NCBI RefSeq assembly: GCF_003007715.1 | Contig: NZ_PXNO01000007.1 | Span: 1-64,000, forward strand | Direction: 5' to 3' | DNA length: 64,000 nucleotides | Source of the DNA: Marinobacter shengliensis | GTDB lineage: Bacteria; Pseudomonadota; Gammaproteobacteria; Pseudomonadales; Oleiphilaceae | Part shown: piece by piece, positions 20,300 to 34,271 of the stretch | How the letters are laid out: every line of letters begins with the position of its first letter | Numbering within the stretch: position 1 is the stretch's first letter | Notes under the pieces: generated by a model | What the model saw: the letters and a program-made list of their open reading frames with translations, nothing else | What the model was told of the DNA's origin: nothing | Database searches by the model: none | Translations under genes and position numbers: made by a program

Positions 20300-22073
20300 C
20301 GATCATAACAAACACATCAGGGTGATCGATTTGTCCGGTCAGGGAAAGCAGGCAGCAAACTGGCAGCAGCGTTTGTCCGCGGGGTTGAAGGCCTGGCGCT
20401 TCGGCTCGGTGCTGGGCGTTTTTCTGCTGGTGATGCTGGGTATTGGCTGGCGTCTGGTCGATCTGCATGTGGTGGATAAGGAGTTTCTGCGCCAACAGGG
20501 CGATGTCCGGACTATCCGGGTTGAATCGATTGACGCTCATCGTGGTGTGGTTAGCGATCGCCATGGTGAGCCATTGGCGGTCAGCACCCCGGTTCAGACA
20601 CTGTGGGCAAACCCCTCTGAAACTGATCCTGATGATCCCCGGTTGGCGGGTCTGGCTCGCCTGTTGGGTATGACCGAAGGTTCGCTGCGGGAGCGTTTGC
20701 GTACGTTTGCGGGTCGTGAATTCATCTATCTGCGCCGGAAAGTTCAGCCCAGCCTGGCGCGTGAAGCGCTGGATCTTGGGATCGGTGGCATCTATGCCCG
20801 GCAAGAATACCGTCGGTACTACCCTGCCGGAGAGGTGACTGCGCATGTGGTCGGTTTCACCAATATCGACGAACTGGGGCAGGAAGGGATTGAACTGGCC
20901 TATAACCAGTGGCTAACCGGCGAGCCCGGGCGCAAGCGGGTACTCAAGGACAATCGTGGGCGTGTCATCAAAGACCTGATGCTGATCCGGGATGCCCGCC
21001 CCGGCCGGGATCTTGAGCTCAGCCTGGACCTGAGGCTTCAGTACCTGGCCTACCGAGAACTCAAGGCAGTGGTAACTGCCCATAACGCCCGGGGCGGCAC
21101 GCTGGTCATGCTGGACGTGGATACCGGTGAAGTTTTGGCAATGGTTAACCAGGGTTCATACAACCCCAATGACCGGGCCCAGTTATCCGCGGATAATCTG
21201 CGCAACAAAGCAATCACCGACTTGTTTGAGCCAGGCTCCACCATCAAGCCGATTACCATCGCGGCGGCACTGGAATCCGGCAAGTACCAGGTTAACAGCA
21301 CCATAGACACCTCACCCGGCTTTCGCCGATTTGGTCGTTTTACCATCCGGGATGCGCGAAATTACGGAACCATGGACCTGACAGAAATGATCGTCAAATC
21401 CAGTAACGTGGGGGTCAGCCAGATTGCCACGGAGCTTGGGGGCGATGTGTTGAGGAATCTGTTCGCCAGGATGGGGTTGGGGCAGGCAACCGGTATCGGC
21501 TTCCCAGGGGAAGCCGTTGGTGTTTTACCGGCACCGCCAAGGTGGCGCCCGGTTGAAGAATCCACGCTGTCCTACGGTTACGGCATGAGCGTGAACGCCT
21601 TGCAGTTAGCCCAGGCCTATATGGTGATTGCTAATGGTGGCATCCGTTACCCCTTAAGCCTGATGAAGCAGGATGCTCCGCCCCAGGGGCAGCGGGTACT
21701 GAGTGAAGACGTGGCGTTTGCCGTGCGCGGTATGCTGAAAGAGGCCGTGGCGCGGGGAACGGGTGGTCGCGGCCAGCCGGGTCTCTATGCCGCCGGAGGC
21801 AAGACCGGCACGGTTCATCTCGTGGGCGCCCGGGGTTATGAAAAGAGCCAGTACAAAGCGATATTTGCGGGCATGGCGCCGATTGATGATCCGCGTATCG
21901 TGACGGTTGTGGCCGTGGATGCGCCTCAATCCGGAGAGTACTACGGTGGCGAAGTGGCGGCCCCGGTATTCGCCCGGGTGATGGGGGACGCACTGCGACT
22001 GCTGAATGTGAAGCCAGAACTGGAAGTCAGCGGGGCCAAAGCGCCCCGTCAGGCTCCCGGAGAGAGAGGGTAA
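20286..22073 (+). CDS. ftsI: septal peptidoglycan transpeptidase FtsI (PBP3)
   Basis: FtsI cross-links septal peptidoglycan as partner of FtsW. The 595-residue protein has one N-terminal membrane helix (about residues 38-58), the PBP dimer domain and a transpeptidase domain. Active-site boxes are STIK (in EPGSTIKP), SSN (in VKSSNVGVS) and KTGT (in GGKTGTVH). The start is unclear. TTG 20286 overlaps ftsL by 14 bp and has no good ribosome site. GTG 20322 would remove 12 cytoplasmic residues and keep the anchor. Confidence 0.96.
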   Translation: MRRNNDHNKHIRVIDLSGQGKQAANWQQRLSAGLKAWRFGSVLGVFLLVMLGIGWRLVDLHVVDKEFLRQQGDVRTIRVESIDAHRGVVSDRHGEPLAVSTPVQTLWANPSETDPDDPRLAGLARLLGMTEGSLRERLRTFAGREFIYLRRKVQPSLAREALDLGIGGIYARQEYRRYYPAGEVTAHVVGFTNIDELGQEGIELAYNQWLTGEPGRKRVLKDNRGRVIKDLMLIRDARPGRDLELSLDLRLQYLAYRELKAVVTAHNARGGTLVMLDVDTGEVLAMVNQGSYNPNDRAQLSADNLRNKAITDLFEPGSTIKPITIAAALESGKYQVNSTIDTSPGFRRFGRFTIRDARNYGTMDLTEMIVKSSNVGVSQIATELGGDVLRNLFARMGLGQATGIGFPGEAVGVLPAPPRWRPVEESTLSYGYGMSVNALQLAQAYMVIANGGIRYPLSLMKQDAPPQGQRVLSEDVAFAVRGMLKEAVARGTGGRGQPGLYAAGGKTGTVHLVGARGYEKSQYKAIFAGMAPIDDPRIVTVVAVDAPQSGEYYGGEVAAPVFARVMGDALRLLNVKPELEVSGAKAPRQAPGERG

Positions 22074-22077
22074 CACC

Positions 22078-23562
22078 ATGTGCATCACATCTATCAGCAA
22101 CTTGTTACAGGGTATTGTCGACGTGCCATCGGTGTTTGATGTCACGATTCATGGGCTGAAGACCGACAGCCGAACGGTGGCGTCGGGGGATGCGTTTATC
22201 GCACTGGCCGGGACTCGAACGTCATCGGAGCAATACGTTGACCAGGCGATATCGGCGGGTGCCACTGCGATACTTCTGGAAGCTTCGGAATCGAGGGAAT
22301 GCCACGAACGCCATGGCGCGTTGGTGGTGCCCGTGGTGGGGCTTCGGGCCCAGTTGGGGCGGATTGCAGATCGATTTTTCGAGCATCCCTCCCGGCATTT
22401 GCGGCTGATTGGCGTGACCGGGACCAACGGGAAAACATCGGTCACCCAGTACATCGCACAACTTTTAAAGGAAACCGGCACCCCTTGTGGTGTGCTGGGC
22501 ACTCTGGGATATGGCATGCCGGGTAACCTTCAGCCGGCAACCCACACCACGCCGGACGTGGTCCAGGTCAACCGGGTACTTAACCGAATTCGAAACGACG
22601 GTGGTCGTGCAGCGGTGATGGAGGTGTCATCCCATGCCTTGGATCAGGGGCGGATTGACAAGCTGACCATGACCGGAGCGGTGTTTACCAATCTTACACG
22701 GGACCACCTGGACTACCACGGCTCCATGGAAGCCTACGGCGAGGCCAAAGCCCGATTGTTTCGCAGGGAAGAGCTGAACTTTGCGGTAATCAACTTTGAC
22801 GATCCTTTTGGGCGGCAGTTATTTGAACAGCTCAATGGGCAATGTGACCGGGTTCGTTACAGCCTGCATGAGGCGCAGACCGAGTTGTGGCTGAAAGATT
22901 TCGCGCCGGTGGCGACTGGCTTCCGGGCTCGTGTTGATGGCCAGTGGGGCGAATTCGACCTGCAGGTGCCGTTATTGGGTAGCTTCAACGCCAGCAATGT
23001 ACTGGCGGCACTGGCTACGGTCCTGACGCTGGGGGTGCCTGTTGACAGGGCAGTCGCCGCAACGGCAGGCCTGACCCCGCCACCGGGGCGGCTGGAGCGG
23101 TTCACCGGTGCCGACGGCCGGAACGTGGTTGTGGACTACGCGCACACGCCGGACGCCCTCGCCAATGCCTTGGCGGCCCTGCGCTCCCACGTCACCGGCC
23201 GGTTGATCTGCGTGTTCGGTTGTGGTGGTGACCGGGACCCCGGAAAGCGTCCGGAAATGGCCCGCGAGGCGGAGAAACAGGCAGATGTGATCATCGTCAC
23301 CGATGACAACCCTCGATCTGAACACCCGGCGCGGATTGTCCGTGATATTGAGCAGGGTTTTTCAAAGGAAGGGTGTTTCAAGGTTATCCATGACCGCGCT
23401 GAGGCGATAGCGGCAGCGGTGACCATGGCCGGGCCGGAAGATCTGGTGCTGATCGCCGGGAAGGGACATGAAGCCTGGCAGGAGATTGCCGGGCAGAAGC
23501 TTCCGTTCAGTGATGCAGAGCAGGTTCGCCACCTATTGAAGCTGAATGGGGGTGTGGCATGA
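22078..23562 (+). CDS. murE: UDP-MurNAc-tripeptide synthetase MurE
   Basis: MurE adds the third residue, meso-diaminopimelate here, to UDP-MurNAc-L-Ala-D-Glu. The 494-residue ligase has the ATP loop VTGTNGKTSVTQYIA and the carbamylated-lysine region TTPDVVQVNRVL. The DDNPRSEHPARI motif is a DNPR type that marks diaminopimelate rather than lysine specificity. It lies 4 nt after ftsI, and its stop overlaps murF. Confidence 0.97.
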   Translation: MCITSISNLLQGIVDVPSVFDVTIHGLKTDSRTVASGDAFIALAGTRTSSEQYVDQAISAGATAILLEASESRECHERHGALVVPVVGLRAQLGRIADRFFEHPSRHLRLIGVTGTNGKTSVTQYIAQLLKETGTPCGVLGTLGYGMPGNLQPATHTTPDVVQVNRVLNRIRNDGGRAAVMEVSSHALDQGRIDKLTMTGAVFTNLTRDHLDYHGSMEAYGEAKARLFRREELNFAVINFDDPFGRQLFEQLNGQCDRVRYSLHEAQTELWLKDFAPVATGFRARVDGQWGEFDLQVPLLGSFNASNVLAALATVLTLGVPVDRAVAATAGLTPPPGRLERFTGADGRNVVVDYAHTPDALANALAALRSHVTGRLICVFGCGGDRDPGKRPEMAREAEKQADVIIVTDDNPRSEHPARIVRDIEQGFSKEGCFKVIHDRAEAIAAAVTMAGPEDLVLIAGKGHEAWQEIAGQKLPFSDAEQVRHLLKLNGGVA

Positions 23563-24956
23563 TGCGCGCCTTTTCGCTGGCGGAGGCCCGCGACTGGTTG
23601 CAGGCAACCGTTGCCGGATCCGTTTCTGCGCTTGATGCGGTTCGGTTTGACGGCGTTTCCACCGACACCCGGTCTGTGGTGCCAGGGCAGCTGTTTGTGG
23701 CACTGCGAGGCGAGCGGTTTGACGGTCACGGATTTGTCCGGCAAGCGATGGAGCAGGGAGCGGTTGCGGCGGTTGTGGATACCGCCGACAGCTCCCTGGC
23801 GATCCCACAGTTGGTGGTCGCCGATACGGTGGATGCGCTGGCGCGGCTCGCGGCCGGAAATCGCGATGAAAGCAGCGCTCGCTTGTTGGCGGTGACCGGC
23901 AGCAGTGGCAAAACCACGGTCCGGGAAATGACGTCGGCGATTCTTGCGGGCATGGGGCCGACTCTGACCACGGAGGGCAACCTGAATAATCACATCGGGG
24001 TGCCGCTGACCCTGTTCCGCCTGGCGCCAGAGCACCGGTTTGGTGCCATTGAGTTGGGTGCCAGTGGCCTGGGAGAAATTGCCCACACGGTGGCGGTGGT
24101 TCGCCCAGAAGTGGCAATCCTGACCAACGCCGGCCAGGCACATCTGGAAGGCTTCGGCAGCTATCAGAACATTGTACTGGCCAAGGGTGAAATTATTGAT
24201 GGTGTGCCCGCCGATGGGGTGGTTGTGCTGAATCGCGACGACCCCGCTTTTGACCAGTGGCGCGAGCGGGCGGGCCGGCGCCGGGTGCTGAGCGTTTCCC
24301 GGCTCGGGGTTTCAGATGCTGACTATCAGGCGGTCGCCAGCACCCCGATGTCAGAGGGGTTTGAAACCGAAGTAACCGGTCCGGAAGGCTGGCATTGCAA
24401 GGTTCGTATACCGCTGGCCGGCGAACACAACATAACCAATGGTCTGCTGGCGCTGGCGGCTTGCCGGGCGCTGGGAGCCACGGATCAACAGATCGTGGAC
24501 GGCCTGGCAGGGGTGCAGGCGGTGAAAGGGCGATTGCAGGTACTGAACCCCGCAGCCGATTTGACCGTGATTGATGACAGCTACAACGCCAACCCGGCGT
24601 CCATGATCGCTGCCCTGAATGTGCTGGCGGGTTACCCCGGTACTCGGGTGGCGGTATTGGGTGCCATGGCGGAGCTGGGTGCGGAGGCTGCCGAGTTGCA
24701 CCGGCAGGTGGGTGTCCATGCCCAGGCCAAAGGCATTGAGCGCCTGTTGGCGGTAGGCCCGGGTGCAGAGGCATACGAGGCCGGTTTTGGTGCCGGCACT
24801 GAAATTTTCCAGAGTCATGAGCAGGCTGTGCCGGCCATCGTGGATGGCCGGCAGGGCGCTATAACAGTTCTGGTGAAAGGTTCTCGCAGTTCCGCCATGG
24901 ATCGCGTGGTGGAGGGGATTCAGACAAAGGTGAAAAACACATGCTGCTCTGGCTGA
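23559..24956 (+). CDS. murF: UDP-MurNAc-tripeptide-D-Ala-D-Ala ligase MurF
   Basis: MurF attaches D-Ala-D-Ala to complete the UDP-MurNAc-pentapeptide. The 465-residue protein has [18 protein letters not shown] (ATP loop), the [10 protein letters not shown] block and [11 protein letters not shown], all MurF signatures. It starts at ATG 23559 overlapping the murE stop (ATGA-type). A second ATG follows directly and would shorten it by one residue. Confidence 0.97.
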   Translation: MMRAFSLAEARDWLQATVAGSVSALDAVRFDGVSTDTRSVVPGQLFVALRGERFDGHGFVRQAMEQGAVAAVVDTADSSLAIPQLVVADTVDALARLAAGNRDESSARLLAVTGSSGKTTVREMTSAILAGMGPTLTTEGNLNNHIGVPLTLFRLAPEHRFGAIELGASGLGEIAHTVAVVRPEVAILTNAGQAHLEGFGSYQNIVLAKGEIIDGVPADGVVVLNRDDPAFDQWRERAGRRRVLSVSRLGVSDADYQAVASTPMSEGFETEVTGPEGWHCKVRIPLAGEHNITNGLLALAACRALGATDQQIVDGLAGVQAVKGRLQVLNPAADLTVIDDSYNANPASMIAALNVLAGYPGTRVAVLGAMAELGAEAAELHRQVGVHAQAKGIERLLAVGPGAEAYEAGFGAGTEIFQSHEQAVPAIVDGRQGAITVLVKGSRSSAMDRVVEGIQTKVKNTCCSG

Positions 24957-26026
24957 CAGAGATTCTATCGCAATACTTTTCCGCACTGACGGTGTTTCAG
25001 TACCTGACCCTGCGCGCCATTCTGGGCGTGCTCACAGCGCTGTTGATATCGCTGCTGATCGGGCCGGTGATGATTCGCAAGCTAAGCCAGTACCAGATTG
25101 GCCAGGCGGTGCGTGATGATGGTCCGCAGACCCATCTCAGCAAAGCCGGAACACCGACCATGGGCGGTGCGCTGATTCTGGTGGCGATTGCGATTTCCAC
25201 CCTGTTGTGGGCGGATCTGAGCAACCGCTACGTCTGGGTGGTGCTGTCTGTCACGCTGCTGTTTGGTGCGATTGGCTGGGTTGATGATTACCGTAAAGTG
25301 GTTGAGCGTAATCCCCGTGGCCTGCCTGGGCGCTGGAAGTATTTCTGGCAATCGGTCATCGGTGCTGCCGCAGCTATTGTGCTTTACATGACGGCATCGC
25401 TGCCCCAAGAGACCTCGCTGTATCTGCCATTCCTGAAAAACGTATCACTGACCCTGGGGCCGGTGATGTTCATTCTTCTGACCTACTTTGTGATCGTTGG
25501 TAGCAGCAACGCCGTGAACCTGACCGACGGTCTGGATGGCCTGGCCATCATGCCGACGGTGATGGTGGCGAGTGCGCTGGCGATCTTTGCCTATGTGTCT
25601 GGTCATGCCCAGTTCGCCAACTATCTGCTGATTCCACACCTGCCGGGTGCCGGTGAGCTGATCGTGTTCTGCTGTGCGCTGGTCGGGGCGGGGCTTGGTT
25701 TCTTGTGGTTCAACACCTATCCGGCTCAGGTGTTCATGGGGGATGTAGGTGCACTTGCACTGGGCGCTGCCCTGGGCGTGGTGGCCGTGATTGTCCGCCA
25801 GGAGATCGTGCTGTTCATCATGGGCGGCGTGTTTGTGATGGAAACCATCTCGGTGATCCTGCAAGTGGCTTCGTTCCGGCTGACCGGGCGTCGCATCTTC
25901 CGCATGGCGCCGTTGCATCACCATTTTGAATTGAAAGGCTGGCCCGAACCGCGCGTTATTGTGCGTTTCTGGGTGGTCACTGTGGTTTTGGTACTGATTG
26001 GCCTCGCCAGTCTGAAAATCCGATAG
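24941..26026 (+). CDS. mraY: phospho-MurNAc-pentapeptide transferase MraY
   Basis: This polytopic inner-membrane enzyme transfers phospho-MurNAc-pentapeptide to undecaprenyl phosphate, giving lipid I. The 361-residue protein (typical 360) shows the catalytic aspartate motifs GWVDDYRK and [10 protein letters not shown], and the cytoplasmic HHHFELKGW loop. About ten hydrophobic segments are visible. It overlaps the murF end by 16 bp. Confidence 0.98.
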   Translation: MLLWLTEILSQYFSALTVFQYLTLRAILGVLTALLISLLIGPVMIRKLSQYQIGQAVRDDGPQTHLSKAGTPTMGGALILVAIAISTLLWADLSNRYVWVVLSVTLLFGAIGWVDDYRKVVERNPRGLPGRWKYFWQSVIGAAAAIVLYMTASLPQETSLYLPFLKNVSLTLGPVMFILLTYFVIVGSSNAVNLTDGLDGLAIMPTVMVASALAIFAYVSGHAQFANYLLIPHLPGAGELIVFCCALVGAGLGFLWFNTYPAQVFMGDVGALALGAALGVVAVIVRQEIVLFIMGGVFVMETISVILQVASFRLTGRRIFRMAPLHHHFELKGWPEPRVIVRFWVVTVVLVLIGLASLKIR

Positions 26027-26041
26027 GAAGTGGTTACAGCT

Positions 26042-27382
26042 ATGAGTGTCATTGTTTCGGATCGTCGCACATTGGTAGTAGGGCTCGGTAAAACCGGGCT
26101 CTCCTGCGTGCGCTATTTGTCCGGAACGGGCCGCGACATTGCTGTGGCTGACAGCCGGGAAAACCCGCCCGGGCTGGAAGAACTGCGCGCGGGCTGGCCG
26201 GATATACCGGTCTATCTCGGAGCGTTTGATCCCTCGTTGTTTGCCGGTTTTAACGAACTGGTGGTCAGCCCGGGTATTGCCATTGCGGAGCCAGCCATTG
26301 CCGCTGCCGCCAAAAATGGCGCTCGAGTTCGCGGTGATATTGATGTGTTTGCCGACGCGGCAGATGCACCCATCATAGCCATCACGGGTTCCAACGGTAA
26401 GACAACGGTCACCACTCTGGTCGGGGAAATGGCCCGGGCGGCGGGGCGGAACGTCAAGGTTGGCGGCAATATCGGTACACCCGCCCTGGAACTCCTTGGT
26501 CAGGGCGCAGACCTGTATGTGCTGGAACTCTCGAGTTTTCAACTGGAAACCACCGAAGAACTGAACGCCGAGGCCGCCACCGTGCTCAATGTCAGTGACG
26601 ATCACATGGACCGTTACCCGGACAAAATGGCGTACTTTCAGGCAAAACAGCGGATTTACCGGGGCTGTAAGAACGCCATTGTGAATCTTGACGACGCCCT
26701 GAGCACTCCCATGGCGCGGGATAACCTGCGGTTTATCTGTTTTGGCTTTAATCGGGTGAACCCGGAGACCTTCAGCACCCGGGACGACGATCAGGGAACC
26801 TGGATAACCTTCGGGTTCGACAACCTGTTGCTGGCCAGCGAGCTCAAGCTGATGGGGCGGCACAACATCAGCAACGTGATGGCCGCATTGGCCCTTGGTC
26901 ACGCAGCGGGCCTGCCAATGGAGACCATGCTTGGGGTGGCACGTGAGTTTACCGGCTTGCCCCATCGCTGTGAGTTTGTCCGGCATCTGGATGGCGTTGA
27001 TTACATCAATGATTCCAAAGGCACCAACGTGGGTGCCACTGTTGCCGCGATCGAAAGCCTGGCGCCCCAAGACGGCCAGGTAATCCTGATTGCCGGTGGC
27101 GATGGCAAAGGCGCTGACTTCAAACCCCTGGCGGAACCCGCAGCCAGATACTGCCGTGCGGTCGTATTGATGGGGCGTGATGCCGACACCATTGCCAGGT
27201 CGTTGGCCGACGGTGTTGACATCGTTAAGGCAGAGTCGCTGGCCGAGGCCGTCGAGCAAGCGCGCCGGCTGGCGCAGCCAGGCGACCGGGTGGTGTTGTC
27301 ACCGGCCTGCGCCAGTTTTGACATGTTCCGGGATTATAACGATCGCGGAGACCAGTTCCGTGTGTTGGTGGAGGCCCAGTGA
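26042..27382 (+). CDS. murD: UDP-MurNAc-L-alanine-D-glutamate ligase MurD
   Basis: MurD adds D-glutamate to UDP-MurNAc-L-alanine in the cytoplasm. The 446-residue protein has the N-terminal Rossmann motif VVGLGKTGLSC and the ATP loop ITGSNGKTTVTTLVGE. The NDSKGTNVGAT segment and a final PACASFDMF...RGDQFRVLV block follow. ATG 26042 is chosen with AGGAA about 11 nt upstream. The open frame from GTG 26030 would place the start on the ribosome site itself. Confidence 0.96.
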   Translation: MSVIVSDRRTLVVGLGKTGLSCVRYLSGTGRDIAVADSRENPPGLEELRAGWPDIPVYLGAFDPSLFAGFNELVVSPGIAIAEPAIAAAAKNGARVRGDIDVFADAADAPIIAITGSNGKTTVTTLVGEMARAAGRNVKVGGNIGTPALELLGQGADLYVLELSSFQLETTEELNAEAATVLNVSDDHMDRYPDKMAYFQAKQRIYRGCKNAIVNLDDALSTPMARDNLRFICFGFNRVNPETFSTRDDDQGTWITFGFDNLLLASELKLMGRHNISNVMAALALGHAAGLPMETMLGVAREFTGLPHRCEFVRHLDGVDYINDSKGTNVGATVAAIESLAPQDGQVILIAGGDGKGADFKPLAEPAARYCRAVVLMGRDADTIARSLADGVDIVKAESLAEAVEQARRLAQPGDRVVLSPACASFDMFRDYNDRGDQFRVLVEAQ

Positions 27383-28581
27383 TGCAAGTGGGTGCAGCCA
27401 GTTACCGGCCACAAGCCTGGTTAGGTGATCTCCAGCCCCTGCCAGTGCTGGTGGTGACATCCGTTGCGCTTCTGGTGCTGGGCGTGGTGATGATTTCGTC
27501 TGCCTCCATGGATATGGCAGCGGCCACCATGGGCAACAGTTATCACTATGTGATCCGGCAGGTGCTGTTTGCGGCGCTCGGTTGCCTCATGGCCCTGGTC
27601 GCCGTGAATGTGCCGGTGTCCTGGTGGGAGCGCAGCGGGTGGCTGCTGCTGGGTGTCGGCATGCTCGTCTTGGTGCTGGTGCTCACACCCATGGGGCGCA
27701 CAGTCAACGGCTCAACCCGCTGGATTCCTCTGGGACTGTTCAATGTGCAGGTATCCGAGGTGGCCAAGCTTTGCCTGATCGCCTATCTGGCCGGATACGT
27801 GGTTCGGCGCCGGAATGAGTTGCTGAACACCTGGTCCGGGTTTCTGAAGCCCCTGGTGGTGTTGGGCCTGGCGTCGGTGCTGCTGGTGATTCAGCCAGAC
27901 TTCGGCGCCACCGTGGTGTTGGTCACCGCCGCAGCGGGCATGATCTTCCTTAGCGGCGTTCGGCTAACCCGGTTTGCTCCGTTGATCGGCATCCTGGCGT
28001 TGCTGGGAACCGTTCTGGTGGTTACCCAGCCGTATCGTCTGAAGCGGGTGGTGAGCTATCTGGACCCCTGGAAAGACCAGTTTGATACCGGGTACCAGCT
28101 TACCCAGTCGCTGATTGCTTTCGGTCGGGGCGAATGGGCCGGTGTTGGCCTGGGCAATTCGATCCAGAAGCTGTTCTATCTGCCGGAGGCACATACCGAC
28201 TTCATCTTCGCCATCATCGCCGAAGAGTTTGGTTTGTTGGGCTCGCTGATTGTGTTGGCATTGTTCACCGCACTGGTGGTGAGCGGGTTGGTGATCGCGC
28301 GGCGGGCGGAGAAAGCGGGTATGCCGTTTGGTGCGTGCTTCAGTTATGGCCTTACCCTGCTGATGGGTCTGCAGGCGGGTATCAATATGGCCGTCAGCAC
28401 GGGATTGTTACCCACTAAGGGACTGACGCTGCCCTTGGTGAGCTACGGCGGATCCAGCCTGATGATGACCTGCATTGGTATCGGCGTGTTGGCAAGGGTT
28501 GAAATTGAACGGCTTGATAAGGTGCGAATGAATTCAGAACAAACCAGAAAAAAAACGCGGGGAGGTGCTGTGTATGAGTAA
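27382..28581 (+). CDS. ftsW: septal peptidoglycan polymerase FtsW
   Basis: FtsW is the SEDS-family glycosyltransferase that polymerises septal glycan strands from lipid II with FtsI. The 399-residue membrane protein has about ten helices. It also has the SEDS motifs NGSTRWIPLGLFNVQVSE and FGLLGSL...GINMAVSTGLLPTKGLTLPLVSYGGSS, split here by other sequence. ATG 27382 has GGAGG 7 nt upstream; GTG 27379 directly before it is the alternative. The C-terminus overlaps the murG start. Confidence 0.96.
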   Translation: MQVGAASYRPQAWLGDLQPLPVLVVTSVALLVLGVVMISSASMDMAAATMGNSYHYVIRQVLFAALGCLMALVAVNVPVSWWERSGWLLLGVGMLVLVLVLTPMGRTVNGSTRWIPLGLFNVQVSEVAKLCLIAYLAGYVVRRRNELLNTWSGFLKPLVVLGLASVLLVIQPDFGATVVLVTAAAGMIFLSGVRLTRFAPLIGILALLGTVLVVTQPYRLKRVVSYLDPWKDQFDTGYQLTQSLIAFGRGEWAGVGLGNSIQKLFYLPEAHTDFIFAIIAEEFGLLGSLIVLALFTALVVSGLVIARRAEKAGMPFGACFSYGLTLLMGLQAGINMAVSTGLLPTKGLTLPLVSYGGSSLMMTCIGIGVLARVEIERLDKVRMNSEQTRKKTRGGAVYE

Positions 28582-29651
28582 GCCCCGTCGTTTTCTGATG
28601 ATGGCTGGTGGCACCGGTGGCCACGTATTCCCCGCGCTGGCGACCGCCCGTGCGCTGCAGGACAGAGGCCACGAGGTGTTCTGGCTGGGCGCAAAGGGCG
28701 GTATGGAAGAGCGGCTGATTGGCGAGACGGATATTCCGCTGTCGCTGATTCATGTTTCCGGGCTTCGTGGCAAAGGCAAACTGGCCCTGTTGCTGGCACC
28801 GATCCGCTTGATGCGCGCTCTGGGTGAGGCGTTCACCGTGCTGCGAAAGATCAAGCCGGATTGCGTTGTGGGCATGGGTGGCTTTGTGACTGGCCCCGGT
28901 GGCATCGCTGCCTTTCTGCAGCGTGTGCCCCTGGTGATCCATGAGCAGAATGCCATCGCGGGAATGACCAACCGTTGGTTGACTCGGGTTGCGGATACGG
29001 TGCTCGAAGCCTTTCCCGGGAGCTTTGGTGCGAACGTGGTCACCCGCTGCACCGGCAACCCGGTGCGCAAAGATGTCACCGAAATCGACGAGCCGGAGCG
29101 CCGTCTCAATGGCCGGACCGGGCCGGTGCGTGTTCTGGTTGTGGGCGGCAGTTTGGGTGCCCGGGTTTTCAACCAGCAGGTACCAGCTGCACTGGCGTTG
29201 TTGCCGGAGGAACTGCGCCCGGAGGTTCGGCACCAGTGTGGTGAAAAAAATGCGCAGGAAGCCCGGGACGCCTATGAGGCTGTCGGTGTCTCGGCCAGTG
29301 TTGAACCGTTTATCCGGGACATGGCCGAAGCCTACGCCTGGGCAGATATTGTGGTGTGTCGGGCTGGAGCCCTGACGGTATCAGAACTCTGCGCCGCTGG
29401 CGTCGGGGCCGTGTTGGTCCCTTTCCCCCACGCGGTGGACGACCACCAGACCCGCAATGGCGAACACATGGTAAAAGCAGGGGCAGCCATTCTGATACCC
29501 CAGCAGATGATGACTCCGGATGTGCTGGCGGAGACCTTGAAAGATCTCGCAGGCGACCGGGAACGAATTTCGACAATGGCGACGGCCGCCCGCTCACTGG
29601 CCCGCCCTGATGCAACGGAGAGAGTCGTGAATTACTGTCTGGAGGCCGCCA

Positions 29652-29659
<8 letters not shown>
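28574..29659 (+). CDS. murG: lipid II synthase MurG
   Basis: MurG is the peripheral membrane glycosyltransferase that adds GlcNAc to lipid I to form lipid II. The 361-residue GT28-family protein starts [21 protein letters not shown], with GTGGH as the first G loop. It later shows [12 protein letters not shown] and the UDP-GlcNAc motif [18 protein letters not shown] 28574 has GGAGG 8 nt upstream, inside the end of ftsW. A GTG at 28565 is in frame but overlaps the ribosome site. Confidence 0.96.
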
Positions 29660-32897
<3,238 letters not shown>

Positions 32898-32933
32898 TAA
32901 CGATTATTACGAACCTGGGGTTTGGTGAAACAC

Positions 32934-34169
32934 ATGTCATCGGTTGAAACGGAAAACATGATTGTCGGCCTGGATATCGGAACTTCCAAAGTGGTTGCGA
33001 TTGTCGGCAAGCGCAAGATGGATGGAACCATCGAAGTGGTTGGTATCGGCTCACACCCGTCCCGCGGCCTCAAGCGGGGGGTGGTGGTGAATATCGAAAC
33101 CACGGTTCAGGCCATCCAGCGGGCAGTGGAGGAAGCTGAACTGATGGCTGGCTGCCGAATTCATTCGGTCTACGCAGGCATCGCGGGCAGTCATATCAAG
33201 AGCCTGAACTCCCACGGTATCGTGGCCATCCGCGACCGGGAAGTGACTCAGGCCGATATCGACCGGGTGATCGACGCGGCCCAGGCGGTTGCCATACCCG
33301 CTGATCAGAAAATCCTGCATATCCTGCCGCAGGAATTCGTGATCGATAACCAGGAAGGCATCAAGGAGCCCATGGGCATGTCCGGTGTGCGCCTGGAAGC
33401 CAAGGTGCACCTGGTGACCTGCGCGGTAAACGCGGCACAGAACATCGAGAAATGTGTGAAACGCTGCGGCCTTGAGGTAGACGACATCATCCTTGAGCAG
33501 CTGGCATCGAGCCACGCGATTCTGACCGAGGATGAAAAAGAGTTGGGTGTCTGTGTGGTGGATATCGGTGGGGGTACCACCGATATCGCGGTGTTTACCG
33601 GCGGTGCGATCCGCCATACCGCGGTGATTCCCATTGCCGGTGATCAGGTCACCAATGACATTGCCATGGCGCTGCGCACGCCAACGCAAAATGCCGAAGA
33701 GATCAAGATCAAATACGCCTGCGCGCTGACTCAGCTCGCCGGTGCCGACGAAACCATCAAGGTTCCCAGTGTCGGGGACCGGGCGCCCAGAGACCTGTCA
33801 CGGCAGGCGCTGGCGGAAGTGGTGGAGCCCCGTTACGAGGAGCTGTTCACCCTGGTGCAGTCGGAACTTCGCCGGTCGGGATTCGAAGACATGATTCCCG
33901 CAGGCATCGTGATTACGGGCGGTTCGTCCACCATGGAAGGGGTGGTGGAGCTGGCCGAAGAAATCTTCCACATGCCGGTAAGGCTGGCCTGTCCGCAGGC
34001 GGTCTCCGGCATGACCGAAGTGGTCAACAACCCGATCTACGCCACTGGTGTGGGGTTGTTGATTCATGGCTTCCGGCAAATGGATCTTGGCCGGGCGCCG
34101 GTGCTCAAAGGGGAGGATGCACCTTCCCTGATTGAGCGCATGAAAGCCTGGTTTACCGGTCACTTCTGA
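32934..34169 (+). CDS. ftsA: cell division protein FtsA
   Basis: FtsA is an actin-like ATPase that tethers FtsZ to the membrane. The 411-residue protein has the actin-fold phosphate loops IVGLDIGTSKVVAIVG and VVDIGGGTTDIAVFTG. Its C-terminal amphipathic helix SLIERMKAWFTGHF binds the membrane. ATG 32934 is preceded by GGTG at a suitable distance; TTG 32922 and GTG 32925 are in frame but less likely. Confidence 0.97.
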   Translation: MSSVETENMIVGLDIGTSKVVAIVGKRKMDGTIEVVGIGSHPSRGLKRGVVVNIETTVQAIQRAVEEAELMAGCRIHSVYAGIAGSHIKSLNSHGIVAIRDREVTQADIDRVIDAAQAVAIPADQKILHILPQEFVIDNQEGIKEPMGMSGVRLEAKVHLVTCAVNAAQNIEKCVKRCGLEVDDIILEQLASSHAILTEDEKELGVCVVDIGGGTTDIAVFTGGAIRHTAVIPIAGDQVTNDIAMALRTPTQNAEEIKIKYACALTQLAGADETIKVPSVGDRAPRDLSRQALAEVVEPRYEELFTLVQSELRRSGFEDMIPAGIVITGGSSTMEGVVELAEEIFHMPVRLACPQAVSGMTEVVNNPIYATGVGLLIHGFRQMDLGRAPVLKGEDAPSLIERMKAWFTGHF

Positions 34170-34271
34170 CGGTGAATCAGCAGGTAGTACACGAAGGTAT
34201 CTCGAAAAACACAAAACGATCGAATGAAACCGGTCTGGAAAGACCGGAAACAGCACGAAGGAGTAGGGGAT

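Noticed and set aside
25445..27259. A 604-codon minus-strand frame opposite mraY and murD
   Set aside because: It is a long antisense shadow: mraY and murD are certain on the plus strand and the antisense product has a biased, family-less composition.
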